Part shown: piece after piece, positions 35,235 through 44,237 of the stretch | Layout: each line of letters starts with the position of its first letter | Position numbering within the stretch: the stretch's first letter is position 1 | NCBI GenBank assembly: GCA_017406805.1 | Contig: JAFQXU010000032.1 | Span: 20,290-84,289, forward strand | DNA length: 64,000 bases | Reading direction: 5' to 3' | From: Clostridia bacterium | GTDB taxonomy: Bacteria > Bacillota > Clostridia > Oscillospirales > Acutalibacteraceae | Translations under genes and position numbers: made by a program | Notes under the pieces: model-generated | What the model was told of the DNA's origin: nothing | Seen by the model: the letters and a program-made list of their open reading frames with translations, nothing else | Database searches by the model: none

Positions 35235-35717
35235 TTACTGCTGCAAAACTACCTGAGTTTTTATTTTTAGTTTACTTTCTACTTCTTTTATTATTTTTTC
35301 CATACTGCCCTGCTCATCTTGGGGAATATATATTTTACACTTAATCATTAATATGCAGTTGTCCCGGTTTCTATCCATAAATATTTCAATTTTTTTAAAA
35401 TCTACATTGTTGTCTTTCAAAACGCCTTTAATTAGCGCTTCTATGTTCTTTTTTGCAATGTCCGTGGTCTGCTCATCTGCCACATTTGAAACACTCTCCA
35501 ACTTTTTTGAAATATTTTTTTCTTCCAGTTTTTCAAAGTCTATCTTTTTTATTTTATTTTTAGATGTAAAAGGGGTTATAAACAAAAGAATTACCAAAGA
35601 GCCAAGAACGATATTCATGCTTTTTGAAATTTTGCCGGGCGGAATTAAAAACTCAAATGCCGCCGAACCCACAATTAGTGAACAAAGCATCACACACCAA
35701 TTATTTACACTATTCAA
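35235..35717 (-). CDS. spoIIIAF: Stage III sporulation protein AF
   Basis: 160 residues. Two N-terminal transmembrane helices (about 8-26 and 35-51, with GKISKSMNIVLGSLVILLFI), then a ring-building-motif-like domain. The start is TTG with GGGAGGTG about ten bases upstream. Position between AE and AG supports the call. Confidence 0.9.
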   Translation of the reverse strand: MNSVNNWCVMLCSLIVGSAAFEFLIPPGKISKSMNIVLGSLVILLFITPFTSKNKIKKIDFEKLEEKNISKKLESVSNVADEQTTDIAKKNIEALIKGVLKDNNVDFKKIEIFMDRNRDNCILMIKCKIYIPQDEQGSMEKIIKEVESKLKIKTQVVLQQ

Positions 35718-35726
35718 AATTATTTT

Positions 35727-36854
35727 TCACCTCCCTATTATTAAGATTATTCCTATTGAAACGATTAAAACCGTTATTATGCAAACCATAATTGCCAGAA
35801 GAACCGAAATCACATTCACTGTGGATTTAATAAGTGCCGATATTTTTTTTAGCTCAAAAACATCTGAAACAAATAAACAAATGTTAAGCAAGAGCATCCA
35901 CAAAAAACACTCCACTATTACCGGCAAAAAAACTAAACTCCCGGCTATAATTCCAAACGCACCCAGGCTTGTTTTTAAAAGATCCAAACAACTCCCCATG
36001 GTATGCACGGCATCACTTACCGCACCGCCAACAATCGGCACACAGCTGTCTATTGTTAATTTCCATGTACTTTTTCCCAGAGTATCTGCGCAGTTCCCTA
36101 TTAAATTTTGCAAGGTAAGCAGCCCTGTGAAAATAGATGCAAGCGCCTTTAGCAAAATTTTGACGGATTTTTGAACTGTTAAACATAAATTTTCTATATT
36201 TAGCCGTGGAGAAATGGAGGAGATAAGCGAAACCCCCAAAAGAGTGTTCATAACCGGAATTAAAAAATTAGCAGACAGATAAGAAACCACTTGCCCTGCA
36301 AATATAACAAGCGCATGGTAAGATGTGGCAGATAAAGCACGACCTGTGGCTATCATTATTCCGGTTAAAACGGGGACTATACCCATTGTAAAATTTGCTG
36401 CAGCATTTATAATAGCCGAAGATTCATTTATAAACCTTACAATCGGGTTAATAATACTGACAGATATGCAAATCAAGCTTATTATGTCGGTAACCTGGGG
36501 AATATTTTTTAGATTTGCCGATATTTTAAAATTTTTAATAAGTGCACTTAAAAAAATAACCGCTAATATTGGCATAACAGAAAAAATCGATATTCTACTT
36601 TTTATTTCTTTACCTATTTCTTTTATTATTTTTGAATATTTTAAATCAAGAAGATTACCGAGCTCGAGCTCATTAAGGCCAACGGCGTTTAAAGAATCTC
36701 TGGTTTTTTTGGGCAAAATATTTTTTACTTTGTTTATATCCAGCGATTTTAACTGCTCTGTGTATGCCTCTTTAATATTTGAATCTATTTCTGCGGCTTT
36801 TACACCTACAATAAAAGAAATTAACAAAATTAAAAAAACAACAAATTTTTTCAT
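35727..36854 (-). CDS. spoIIIAE: Stage III sporulation protein AE
   Basis: 375 residues. Signal peptide (1-20, ending VKA) and a polytopic membrane region of seven or so helices from about 85 onward. LLKALASIFTGLLTLQNLIG and SCVPIVGGAVSDAVHTMGSC are typical. Overlaps spoIIIAD by 4 nt (ATGA). Confidence 0.94.
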   Translation of the reverse strand: MKKFVVFLILLISFIVGVKAAEIDSNIKEAYTEQLKSLDINKVKNILPKKTRDSLNAVGLNELELGNLLDLKYSKIIKEIGKEIKSRISIFSVMPILAVIFLSALIKNFKISANLKNIPQVTDIISLICISVSIINPIVRFINESSAIINAAANFTMGIVPVLTGIMIATGRALSATSYHALVIFAGQVVSYLSANFLIPVMNTLLGVSLISSISPRLNIENLCLTVQKSVKILLKALASIFTGLLTLQNLIGNCADTLGKSTWKLTIDSCVPIVGGAVSDAVHTMGSCLDLLKTSLGAFGIIAGSLVFLPVIVECFLWMLLLNICLFVSDVFELKKISALIKSTVNVISVLLAIMVCIITVLIVSIGIILIIGR

Positions 36855-37258
36855 ATTCTATTACCCATTAAATTTACCGCTGCTTTAAAAATACTTTCAA
36901 AAAGCGGAATAGCTGTTAACAAAACCATAAATTTTCCGCCCATTTCCACTTTGGCAGCAATGGAATTTTCCCCCGCATCTTTGCATGCATCACAGATAAA
37001 CTGCGTTATAATGCATATTCCGAGCGTTTTAAAAAGTATAATTTCGTTTTCGGAAGTAATCCCCGATTTTTCCATAAGCGATTTTATGTAAAAAACTGCT
37101 GGAGAAACCGCAGAAATAAAAGAAAAAATCAAGATTGCCCCTGCAGCCAAATTTATGGCCACAGAATATTCCGGCAAAGTCTTTTTTATCATTACCGACA
37201 AAATCGCCGTTATAATCGCAACTCCGCTAAACGCCAGTATGTTCATATTTACATCCAC
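36851..37258 (-). CDS. spoIIIAD: Stage III sporulation protein AD
   Basis: 135 residues, four hydrophobic helices. IKKTLPEYSVAINLAAGAIL and LGICIITQFICDACKDAGE are typical of the AC/AD family. Four base pairs after the spoIIIAC stop. Confidence 0.93.
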   Translation of the reverse strand: MDVNMNILAFSGVAIITAILSVMIKKTLPEYSVAINLAAGAILIFSFISAVSPAVFYIKSLMEKSGITSENEIILFKTLGICIITQFICDACKDAGENSIAAKVEMGGKFMVLLTAIPLFESIFKAAVNLMGNRI

Positions 37259-37262
37259 CTTT

Positions 37263-37457
37263 TTAAAGATTAAATACAGACTTTATGGTTTTAAAAAGCA
37301 TGTCAATTTGCTGAATTATCATCATCAAAACCACAATAAGCCCCGCCAGAGTTGTCATCATAGCTTGGTCTTCTCTACCGGAACGAATAAGAAGCTGATT
37401 AAGTATGGCAACTATTATTCCCACTGCCGCAATTTTAAATATTAAATCTATATTCAT
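37263..37457 (-). CDS. spoIIIAC: Stage III sporulation protein AC
   Basis: 64 residues, two transmembrane helices with the AC motif LIRSGREDQAMMTTLAGLIV between them. Normal size for the family. Paralogous to the N-terminal half of SpoIIIAD. RBS AAGGAC; 28 bp behind spoIIIAB. Confidence 0.94.
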   Translation of the reverse strand: MNIDLIFKIAAVGIIVAILNQLLIRSGREDQAMMTTLAGLIVVLMMIIQQIDMLFKTIKSVFNL

Positions 37458-37485
37458 ATAAATAAGTCCTTCGTTTTTTTAATTT

Positions 37486-37989
37486 TTATATAAGCACAAT
37501 TGATATTAAAACGCTGATTCCCACGCATAAAATCACAGAAAGTTTACCTTTGCTTTTCCTTTTTTCTTTGGAACTGAGTAAATACGGCTTTATCATGTCC
37601 AAATTATAATCGCAGTAATGAATTTGCCCGCTAACATCGCAGGATCCCAAAGTGCTGCCAAAATTTTTAATTATTTCCTGTTCCTCACCCGAAATTCCCA
37701 AACAACCACAGTCTTTAAAGGCTGCGTCCCACGATTTTTTAAACGATCCCGTTTTATTTAAATACTCGGTGCAGCGTGATATGTATTTACTAAGCGGATT
37801 TTCACAGCGGAAATTTTTTAAAATCTCCACAAGCGGCTTTTGCGAATATCTTATTTCGTTTCTTAAAACCGTTATAAAGTTTATATACTGCGTTAAAAAG
37901 CTAACTTTTAAATTATATTTGCTATAAAATATGAATCCGCTCAGAACACCCGACATTATTAAAAGTATAATTCCTATAATTTTTATCAT
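37486..37989 (-). CDS. spoIIIAB: Stage III sporulation protein AB
   Basis: 167 residues. N-terminal helix (1-22), a cytoplasmic GspF-like helical domain with NEIRYSQKPLVEILKNF, and a C-terminal helix. The ATG at 37989 with GGAGGAG upstream lies inside spoIIIAA; a later start would remove the first membrane helix, so the 68-nt overlap appears real. Confidence 0.9.
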   Translation of the reverse strand: MIKIIGIILLIMSGVLSGFIFYSKYNLKVSFLTQYINFITVLRNEIRYSQKPLVEILKNFRCENPLSKYISRCTEYLNKTGSFKKSWDAAFKDCGCLGISGEEQEIIKNFGSTLGSCDVSGQIHYCDYNLDMIKPYLLSSKEKRKSKGKLSVILCVGISVLISIVLI

Positions 37990-38905
37990 ATAACTCCTCC
38001 ATGCTGTATATTTCTTTTATTTTTCCAAAATTTTCACCGTCTAAAAATATAATTTTTTCGAACGCTCCGGAATTAACAAGCGGCACGATTTGAGGCTTTT
38101 TAAGAAAATCATCTAAACCAAAAGCATGTATCGTGGCAATTATTTTTACTCCGCAATTTAAAGCAGATTTCACCGCCATGGCCTCTTCGCTTGTTCCTAT
38201 TTCATCACATATTATAATATTTGGCGACATACACCTAACCGCCATCATAATCCCGGCACTTTTTGGAATACCACTTAAAACATCACTAAGTCCAATATTA
38301 AATTGCACTTTTCCGCCATGACACGACGCAATTTCCAGGCGCTCGTCAATAATGCACGTTTTTGGAAGCTTTAACTTTTCTGACAATGAAAACCTGCGAG
38401 ATAAATCTCTTATTATCGTAGTTTTGCCGCAACACGGCGGCCCAACAATCAAAGCACCCAAAAAATCATTTTTTATTTTTTCAAAAATATCTTTGCTGCA
38501 ATTTGGAAATTCTCGCGCAATTCTTATATTCAAAGACGTTAATTCGTTTACGGCAGATATTTTATCCCCCGAAAAAACATATTCGCCACAAAGGCCTATT
38601 CTGTGGCCGCCGTCTATTGTAATAAAACCTTTTTTTATTTGATTTTCAAAGCTGTAAACAGAATATCCGCAAAGCAAATTAAAAATTTCTTTTATATCCA
38701 CGGGTGTAGCCACAGACTCGGATCCATCCAAAATAAAAGAATTGTTTGAGCACACAATAACCGTCGGCATTCCTGCACGTATTCTTATTTCTTGCAAAAA
38801 ATCCTTTTTTTCTTTGCTCAAATTCTTCAAAAGCTTTTTAAATTTAGAATTCATAAATTCAATAACCCTATCAAATCCATCTTTTTTTTCATTAAATTCC
38901 GCCAT
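37922..38905 (-). CDS. spoIIIAA: Stage III sporulation protein AA (ATPase)
   Basis: 327 residues from the ATG at 38905, chosen because AAGGAAGG precedes it; an in-frame ATG at 38923 lies on the ribosome site. AAA/secretion-type ATPase of the feeding tube: Walker A GPPCCGKTT, Walker B NIIICDEIG, and the R-rich INELTSLNIRIARE block. First gene of the eight-gene operon, expressed in the mother cell under sigma E in known species. I could not find a convincing sigma E promoter upstream. Confidence 0.95.
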   Translation of the reverse strand: MAEFNEKKDGFDRVIEFMNSKFKKLLKNLSKEKKDFLQEIRIRAGMPTVIVCSNNSFILDGSESVATPVDIKEIFNLLCGYSVYSFENQIKKGFITIDGGHRIGLCGEYVFSGDKISAVNELTSLNIRIAREFPNCSKDIFEKIKNDFLGALIVGPPCCGKTTIIRDLSRRFSLSEKLKLPKTCIIDERLEIASCHGGKVQFNIGLSDVLSGIPKSAGIMMAVRCMSPNIIICDEIGTSEEAMAVKSALNCGVKIIATIHAFGLDDFLKKPQIVPLVNSGAFEKIIFLDGENFGKIKEIYSMEELYDKNYRNYTFNNVGCSERIHIL

Positions 38906-39065
38906 ACTTGTCCTTCCTTTCATAAAATAACTATGAAACAGGGAAAAAATTTAGAACATAATTTTAAAAAAACATTGATTTATATAGACAAATGATATAT
39001 TATTTTGATATAAAGTTTTGTTTTTAATAAAAAAATATAAATATATGCTATTTGGAGATGATTTT

Positions 39066-40583
39066 TTGAAAAAGAGTTTAAAATCTTTTGTTGCTGCTTC
39101 TTTAACTTCGGCCATATGCTTGATGTGCTTCTCGGGTTGCTCGAATAAATCCGGAGAAGATAACAGTAGCATTAGCAATTCAACAAAAAAAGACTACGAT
39201 ATCTTTGTTTACAATGCGGACCCCGACATTGGAACATCATTTAGGGCAATGTGCGACGAATACACAAAGCGAACCGGCGTTATAATTAGAACCGTTACGC
39301 CAACAGAAGAAAAAAATACGCTTGAAAATTTGGAATCATATATAAATTCAGACCACCCACCGGATATTTTTACGGTTAATAATTTAAGCGAGCTTAAAAA
39401 ATGGAAAGACGAATCAACAGTTTGGGATTTTAGCAATGCAACGGAGGAAAGCTTTAAAAAAGTTGTAAACAGTATCCCCGATTCGCTGCGCCTAAGTTCA
39501 AACACTTCCGATAGCTTCGGCCTGCCATATTCCACGGAAGGATACGGATTTGTGGTTGATCCAAAAATGATTTCTTCACTTTTTGGCGGCGAAAAACACA
39601 GAAGTGCGCAAAACGATTTAAAAAACTGCTCTTACATGGAATTTAAATCAATGATTGTCGCCCTTAACGCATATATAAATAACAATACAATTGTAAGTTT
39701 TAAATTAAATAAAAAAGACTACTCCTTTGCAGGTGCAAAAGGCGAACTGAGCCGAAAATTAACCGGCGTTTTCTCTTTATCAGGGGGAGAAACAAAAAAC
39801 TTTGGAAGATATCTGCCAAACATTGCGCTAAGTGCAATATTTAGAAGCGCAGCATTTACTAACATTGCAACTGAAATTAAAATTGATCAATGTGCAGAAC
39901 CGTTTTTAAAATTTACTGAAGCTTTGGATATTATAACATCTTATGTTTCCGGAAATTATTACTCAATTTCCAGAGGAGCGGAATTTATAAGCAACTCCAA
40001 AAACAGCACGACCCAGGCCATGAAAAACTTTGTAAACGGGAAATCGCTCTTCCTTTTGGCAAGCACACAAGACTATAAAAATTTGGCAACATTTAATTCT
40101 TTGGTGGCCAAAAGATGCGTATTTATACCAATAAAAATGGATTTTGATTCAGATGATATTATTTCTTCCACAGATATTGCCAAAAATATGTATAGGTCAA
40201 TTCCCGTTTATGCACCTAAATATTACTGCATAAACGCAAAATCAAGTGACAAAGAAAAAAAGGCCGCTCAAGACTTTTTAACTTGGGTTCAAACTTCAGA
40301 CCTTGCACAAAAATATATTATTTCTGAATTTGGATTCACCCCGTACGACATCAAAGAAAGCAGCGTTATAGATAATCCGTTGTCACGCTCTATGATAGAA
40401 TATCTAAACGAAGGAAACACCTTGCCGGACGTTACCTCTGGCATGCCGGACGGATGGTGCGAAAACGTTTTTGGAAAAAATATTATAGATCAGTACCTAA
40501 CAAAAATATCTTGGTCAAAAAATGACTATAAAAAAATCTCAGACTACGGGGTTTACAAATGGAAAGAATTAATAAACAAATAA
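39066..40583 (+). CDS. Extracellular solute-binding lipoprotein (ABC family 1-like), orphan
   Basis: 505 residues from a TTG start with TGGAGATG upstream. Lipoprotein signal peptide with lipobox FSGC, lipidated Cys at 25. The mature part has the two-lobed binding-protein layout: DIFVYNADPDIGTSFRAMCD, then DHPPDIFTVNNLSELKKW, LPYSTEGYGFVVD, and near the C-terminus AAQDFLTWVQTSDLAQKYI. This matches sugar-type (family 1) binding proteins. No permease or ATPase gene adjoins it. Instead a 173-residue unknown gene follows after 18 bp. Confidence 0.85.
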   Translation: MKKSLKSFVAASLTSAICLMCFSGCSNKSGEDNSSISNSTKKDYDIFVYNADPDIGTSFRAMCDEYTKRTGVIIRTVTPTEEKNTLENLESYINSDHPPDIFTVNNLSELKKWKDESTVWDFSNATEESFKKVVNSIPDSLRLSSNTSDSFGLPYSTEGYGFVVDPKMISSLFGGEKHRSAQNDLKNCSYMEFKSMIVALNAYINNNTIVSFKLNKKDYSFAGAKGELSRKLTGVFSLSGGETKNFGRYLPNIALSAIFRSAAFTNIATEIKIDQCAEPFLKFTEALDIITSYVSGNYYSISRGAEFISNSKNSTTQAMKNFVNGKSLFLLASTQDYKNLATFNSLVAKRCVFIPIKMDFDSDDIISSTDIAKNMYRSIPVYAPKYYCINAKSSDKEKKAAQDFLTWVQTSDLAQKYIISEFGFTPYDIKESSVIDNPLSRSMIEYLNEGNTLPDVTSGMPDGWCENVFGKNIIDQYLTKISWSKNDYKKISDYGVYKWKELINK

Positions 40584-40601
40584 AAACAAGGGGGCGACAA
40601 T

Positions 40602-41123
40602 ATGTGCGATACTTATATCGACAGTCAGTTCTTGGGAACCGCAACATATTTATGGGAAAAATCCGTTTTAAATCAAGTTTTTAAAATTTTAAAAGACCAA
40701 AAAGGGTCAAAAACCAGCGAAGAATGCTTTTTAAAATTAAAGACAGAACTTACAAATTCAGTTCACGCATTTTTAGAACAAATAAGAGTTCTAAAGCTGA
40801 TTTCAAACTGCAGAGTAAAAGGCGACAACACAAGCAAATTTGGTGGAACTGAATGTGCAGCTCTTGCAAAAAAAATAAGGGCATCTTGCGAAAAATATAT
40901 GAAAGAAACCAAATATAAATCAGAAAGAGAAGGCTCTTTATTCAGCTTTATTTCTTTAATAAGAAACAAAGCAAAAGAAGACGAACTAAGTGCAGCCGAT
41001 ATAGAAAAACGTTTAAGAAACAATTACAAAGAGTCAGGGAAAGACGATTCCCTTCTCTACATTCAAAAATGCGGATATGATTTTAACAACTTAAACTTTA
41101 AAGACATAATGGGCGTAGACTAA
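40602..41123 (+). CDS. Unknown helical cytosolic protein behind the solute-binding lipoprotein
   Basis: 173 residues with RBS AGGGGGCGAC. No signal peptide or membrane helix. Mostly helical and charged, with seven scattered cysteines and segments such as ECAALAKKIRASCEKYMKE. Starts MCDTYIDSQFLGTATYLW. Not recognised. The 18-bp gap and shared terminator place it in an operon with the lipoprotein at 39066. Confidence 0.65.
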   Translation: MCDTYIDSQFLGTATYLWEKSVLNQVFKILKDQKGSKTSEECFLKLKTELTNSVHAFLEQIRVLKLISNCRVKGDNTSKFGGTECAALAKKIRASCEKYMKETKYKSEREGSLFSFISLIRNKAKEDELSAADIEKRLRNNYKESGKDDSLLYIQKCGYDFNNLNFKDIMGVD

Positions 41124-41150
41124 ATTTAAAAATTATTTTAAAGCGCAAAA

Positions 41151-41182
41151 AAGCACCTGCATAAACTTCTATGCAAGTGCTT
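41151..41182. terminator. Bidirectional terminator
   Basis: AAGCACCTGCATA (41151-41163) pairs with TATGCAAGTGCTT (41170-41182) with one mismatch, followed by TTATTATT. Lies between the 40602 gene and the convergent aldo/keto reductase. Confidence 0.85.
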
Positions 41183-41188
41183 TTATTA

Positions 41189-42061
41189 TTAATCCCAACT
41201 CCAAAGTCCACCAAAAATCGGGAATACACCGGATTTACCGTAATCTATTAATTTTATTTTTTTAAGGGTTTCCATATCCTCTTCGGAAATTAAAAAATCA
41301 AGATCCGCATTTGTTTTCATATGTTCAGGGTTATCAGTTTTTGGCAAAACTACCATTCCAAGCTGCAAATCGTATTTTATGCAAATTTGTGCAACGGTTA
41401 CTCCGTATTTTTTTGCAATATCATTCACTTCTTTGTTTTGCAGAATTTCGCCGTGGGCTATTGGGGAATAAGCTTCCATTAAAATATTTTTTTCTTTGCA
41501 ATAATCAATAAGTTCAAATGGTGTATTGGAAATATGCGAAAGAACCTGATTCACCGCCGGACGAATCTTACAATCGGATAAGATGTTTTCAATATCTTCC
41601 TTTAAAAAGTTAGAAACGCCTATTGTTTTTACTTTTCCCTCCCGCACGGCATCTTCCATTGCGCGCCAAACTTCTTTATTTTCCTTAAAATATCTGTTTT
41701 CTGAGCGGTTAACCTCCACCCATGGCTGCGGGCTGTGAATTATCATCATATCAATATAGTCAAGACCCATTTTCTTTAAGCTTTCATCAATGGAAGCTTT
41801 TGCAGAACTGTATGATTTGTTTTCGGCAGCGACTTTGCTGTTTACGAAAATTTTTTCTCTCGGCACTCCGCATGTACGAATTCCTTCACCCACGCCACGC
41901 TCATTTTCGTATCCTTGCGCCGTATCAATATGACGATAACCTATTTTAACGGCCTGCCTAACCGACTCGGCAACTTTGTCATCATCAATCATCCATGTCC
42001 CAAGTGCAATTTTTGGAATTCCCAATCCGTTGTTCATTTTGTACGTTTCGTTTAAAATCAT
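41189..42061 (-). CDS. Aldo/keto reductase
   Basis: 290 residues from the ATG at 42061, preceded by AGAGGT. NADPH-dependent carbonyl reductase of the AKR TIM-barrel family, substrate unknown. Catalytic tetrad: Asp46 and Tyr51 in HIDTAQGYENE, Lys76 in NSKV, His109 in IIHSP. C-terminal VLPKTDNPEHMKTN is the cofactor-binding motif. Divergent from the YjbR-like gene. Confidence 0.92.
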   Translation of the reverse strand: MILNETYKMNNGLGIPKIALGTWMIDDDKVAESVRQAVKIGYRHIDTAQGYENERGVGEGIRTCGVPREKIFVNSKVAAENKSYSSAKASIDESLKKMGLDYIDMMIIHSPQPWVEVNRSENRYFKENKEVWRAMEDAVREGKVKTIGVSNFLKEDIENILSDCKIRPAVNQVLSHISNTPFELIDYCKEKNILMEAYSPIAHGEILQNKEVNDIAKKYGVTVAQICIKYDLQLGMVVLPKTDNPEHMKTNADLDFLISEEDMETLKKIKLIDYGKSGVFPIFGGLWSWD

Positions 42062-42110
42062 ATTTTTACCTCTTTTCATTTTTTATAATTTATTATACCC
42101 GATGCACATA

Positions 42111-42139
42111 TTGACAATACTATTTTTTAAATGTAAAAT
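42111..42139 (+). promoter_or_regulatory. Sigma-A-type promoter of the YjbR-like gene
   Basis: TTGACA (42111-42116), 17-nt spacer, TAAAAT (42134-42139), about 45 bases before the ATG at 42183. Confidence 0.7.
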
Positions 42140-42182
42140 CAATATCAAATTTGTATAATATTAAATGAAACGAGGCCACAAT

Positions 42183-42563
42183 ATGAAAAAAGAAAAAATT
42201 TTTAAGTACGCAAAAGAGCATTTTGGCTCAGATCCGGAATATTTATGGGAAAACACTCCCGATTGCTGCATTTTAAGAAATAAATCAAACAGAAAATGGT
42301 ACGCAGTACTTATGAAAGTTGAAAAAGAAAAATTAGGGCTACCGGGAAATGAAAAAACTTACATTCTTAACGTAAAATGTAACCCTATAATGATTGGTTC
42401 TTTTACATCGCAAAAAGGATTTTTGCCTGCGTACCATATGAATAAAGAGCACTGGATAAGTATTATTATTGAATCAGCCAAAGATAGCCAAATTCTTGAT
42501 ATGCTTCACGGAAGCTTCGACCTAATAAATAAAAAAGCCAAAACAAAAAAGCAGCCGTTTTAA
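42183..42563 (+). CDS. MmcQ/YjbR family DNA-binding-like protein
   Basis: 126 residues from the ATG with CGAGG upstream. The family's CyaY-like fold is suggested by AKEHFGSDPEYLWEN, WYAVLMKVEKEKLGL, LNVKCNPIMIGSF, GFLPAYHMNKEHWISI and a final helix LDMLHGSFDLI. Function is unknown in the family. Stands alone with its own promoter and terminator. Confidence 0.85.
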   Translation: MKKEKIFKYAKEHFGSDPEYLWENTPDCCILRNKSNRKWYAVLMKVEKEKLGLPGNEKTYILNVKCNPIMIGSFTSQKGFLPAYHMNKEHWISIIIESAKDSQILDMLHGSFDLINKKAKTKKQPF

Positions 42564-42572
42564 GGGCTGCTT
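42549..42572. terminator. Bidirectional terminator
   Basis: AAGCAGCC (42549-42556) pairs with GGCTGCTT (42565-42572), with A-run on one side and TAAAATTTT on the other. It overlaps the last codons of the YjbR-like gene and faces the phosphomannomutase end. Confidence 0.8.
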
Positions 42573-42579
42573 TAAAATT

Positions 42580-44112
42580 TTAAAAAAACTTTTTTAAATC
42601 TGAAATATCAAGTTCCGATTGCTTTGCAAAAAACGGGTTAATAAGCTTAAACATCGAGCGCAAATTGTTTTGAATGTAGCTTTCCGCATAAAGTATAAGC
42701 ACAGGATCGTGAACACTCTTACGAAGGAGCATCCAACCTTTTTGGTGTTTAAATTTAAATGTTACACGAACGCCTTCTATGTTATCTTGTTCCAAAACCA
42801 GATTTTTATTATTGCTGCAATAATTTTTAAAACTGTTTAAAATTTTAACTCCGGCATTATTTATATTTCCTTCGTCAGCTTTTATAGGTAGCCTGATGGA
42901 CACTTTTTCTTTTGCGTTTACAAAGTTTTTTAAATAATCTTCCAGATTTTGATTTTTCTCTTTTAATTTCACAAGCTCGGCTATGATTTTACACGCAAAA
43001 TATGCGCCATCATCAATAAATTTATTTTCTTTAAATGCCGCATGGCCTGACGTTTCTATTGCAAGGGGGCAATTTTCTCCCTTTTCATTTATTGTTTTTG
43101 CCATTGTTATCACATTGTGATATCCACGTTTGTACCTAAACTGTGTTCCACCAAATTTTTCTATAAATTCTTTTAAATAATCGGAAGTTACCGAGTCTGT
43201 TACTATTATTGAACCGGGATTTTCTTCCAATACCATTCTGGACGCAAGTGCTATTAATTTGTTGGCAGATATTTCTCGGCCGCCGCTATCCACAAAAGCC
43301 ACTCTATCAACATCTGTATCGAATATTATTCCCAAGTCTGCACCGTTTTCTTTTACCGCAGCAACAATAGACTTAATTGCATTCGGATCTTCGGGATTTG
43401 GTATGTGATTTGGAAATTTGCCGTCAGGATTAAGAAATTTACTACCTTTTGTGTTTGCTCCAAGAGGCGTCAAAACATCTTTTACAAAAAAGCCTCCTGC
43501 TCCATTTCCTGCATCAACTACTATTTTTAATCCATTAAGTGGCCTTTCGTGACTTTTTTTGCTGTTTATTTTATCTTTTATTAAACCTTTTAATTTTTCG
43601 CAGTAATGCTGCATTAAATCAACGGATCTTACGATTCCCTCTTTATTTAATGAGAATTCATTTTCCGTTTGAGCAATTTCCAAAATTTCATCTATATCTT
43701 CCTCAGAAAGTCCACCATCGGCAGTAAAGAATTTCAAACCATTTCGATCAGAAGGATGATGACTTGCAGTAATTTCAATAGAAGCAGTGCAAGAAAGTGC
43801 AGAAGTTGCCATAAACATAGCGGGGGTGGAAGTAAGTGAACAATCGTAAACACTGATTCCCAAACTTCTTAAGGAATTTATTATCACATTTTTTATTCTA
43901 AGGGCGGACTCCCTGGAATCATGCCCCAAAGCAACGGTAATGGACGAATATTCAAGTTTTGTTTTTTTAGAAAGCCATACCGCAAATGCAAGAGAAATTT
44001 TCTCAATTGCTTCGTTTGTTAAAGTAACTTCTTCCCCTTTTACCGTGTCTGACGCCACTCCTCTTATATCTGAACCGCTTTTTATCTTTCTCCATACGCT
44101 TTCTGCTATCAT
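42580..44112 (-). CDS. Phosphomannomutase/phosphoglucomutase
   Basis: 510 residues, alpha-D-phosphohexomutase family. Interconverts hexose 1- and 6-phosphates; with GalU it could supply UDP-glucose. GSDIRGVA at 12-19 is the N-terminal signature; active phosphoserine Ser117 in TASHHP (115-120); metal loop DTDVDRV; sugar loop ETSGHAAF. The exact substrate preference cannot be told. Slightly longer than usual (about 450-500). RBS AGGAAGAAA. Confidence 0.9.
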   Translation of the reverse strand: MIAESVWRKIKSGSDIRGVASDTVKGEEVTLTNEAIEKISLAFAVWLSKKTKLEYSSITVALGHDSRESALRIKNVIINSLRSLGISVYDCSLTSTPAMFMATSALSCTASIEITASHHPSDRNGLKFFTADGGLSEEDIDEILEIAQTENEFSLNKEGIVRSVDLMQHYCEKLKGLIKDKINSKKSHERPLNGLKIVVDAGNGAGGFFVKDVLTPLGANTKGSKFLNPDGKFPNHIPNPEDPNAIKSIVAAVKENGADLGIIFDTDVDRVAFVDSGGREISANKLIALASRMVLEENPGSIIVTDSVTSDYLKEFIEKFGGTQFRYKRGYHNVITMAKTINEKGENCPLAIETSGHAAFKENKFIDDGAYFACKIIAELVKLKEKNQNLEDYLKNFVNAKEKVSIRLPIKADEGNINNAGVKILNSFKNYCSNNKNLVLEQDNIEGVRVTFKFKHQKGWMLLRKSVHDPVLILYAESYIQNNLRSMFKLINPFFAKQSELDISDLKKFF

Positions 44113-44196
44113 TAATTTTCTTCCTTTCTTTTTTGGCTTAATAAAATATATTACTTTTTAAATATTCATGATTATATCATATAATAAATAAAAAAT

Positions 44197-44228
44197 AAAT
44201 ATCCAATGATTTTATTCACCGGATATTT
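44197..44228 (-). terminator. Terminator of the GH25-LysM gene
   Basis: AAATATCC (44197-44204) pairs with GGATATTT (44221-44228), followed on the minus strand by ATTTTTTATTT. Confidence 0.7.
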
Positions 44229-44237
44229 TTATTTTTG

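Noticed and set aside
35353-36174. 273-codon plus-strand open frame opposite spoIIIAF/AE
   Set aside because: The spoIIIA genes on the other strand are clear homologues; the antisense frame is a shadow without a ribosome site.
38906-39017. Sigma E promoter of the spoIIIA operon
   Set aside because: Sequences such as GTCTATA with an AT-rich -10 were seen, but none matched the known consensus well enough to report.
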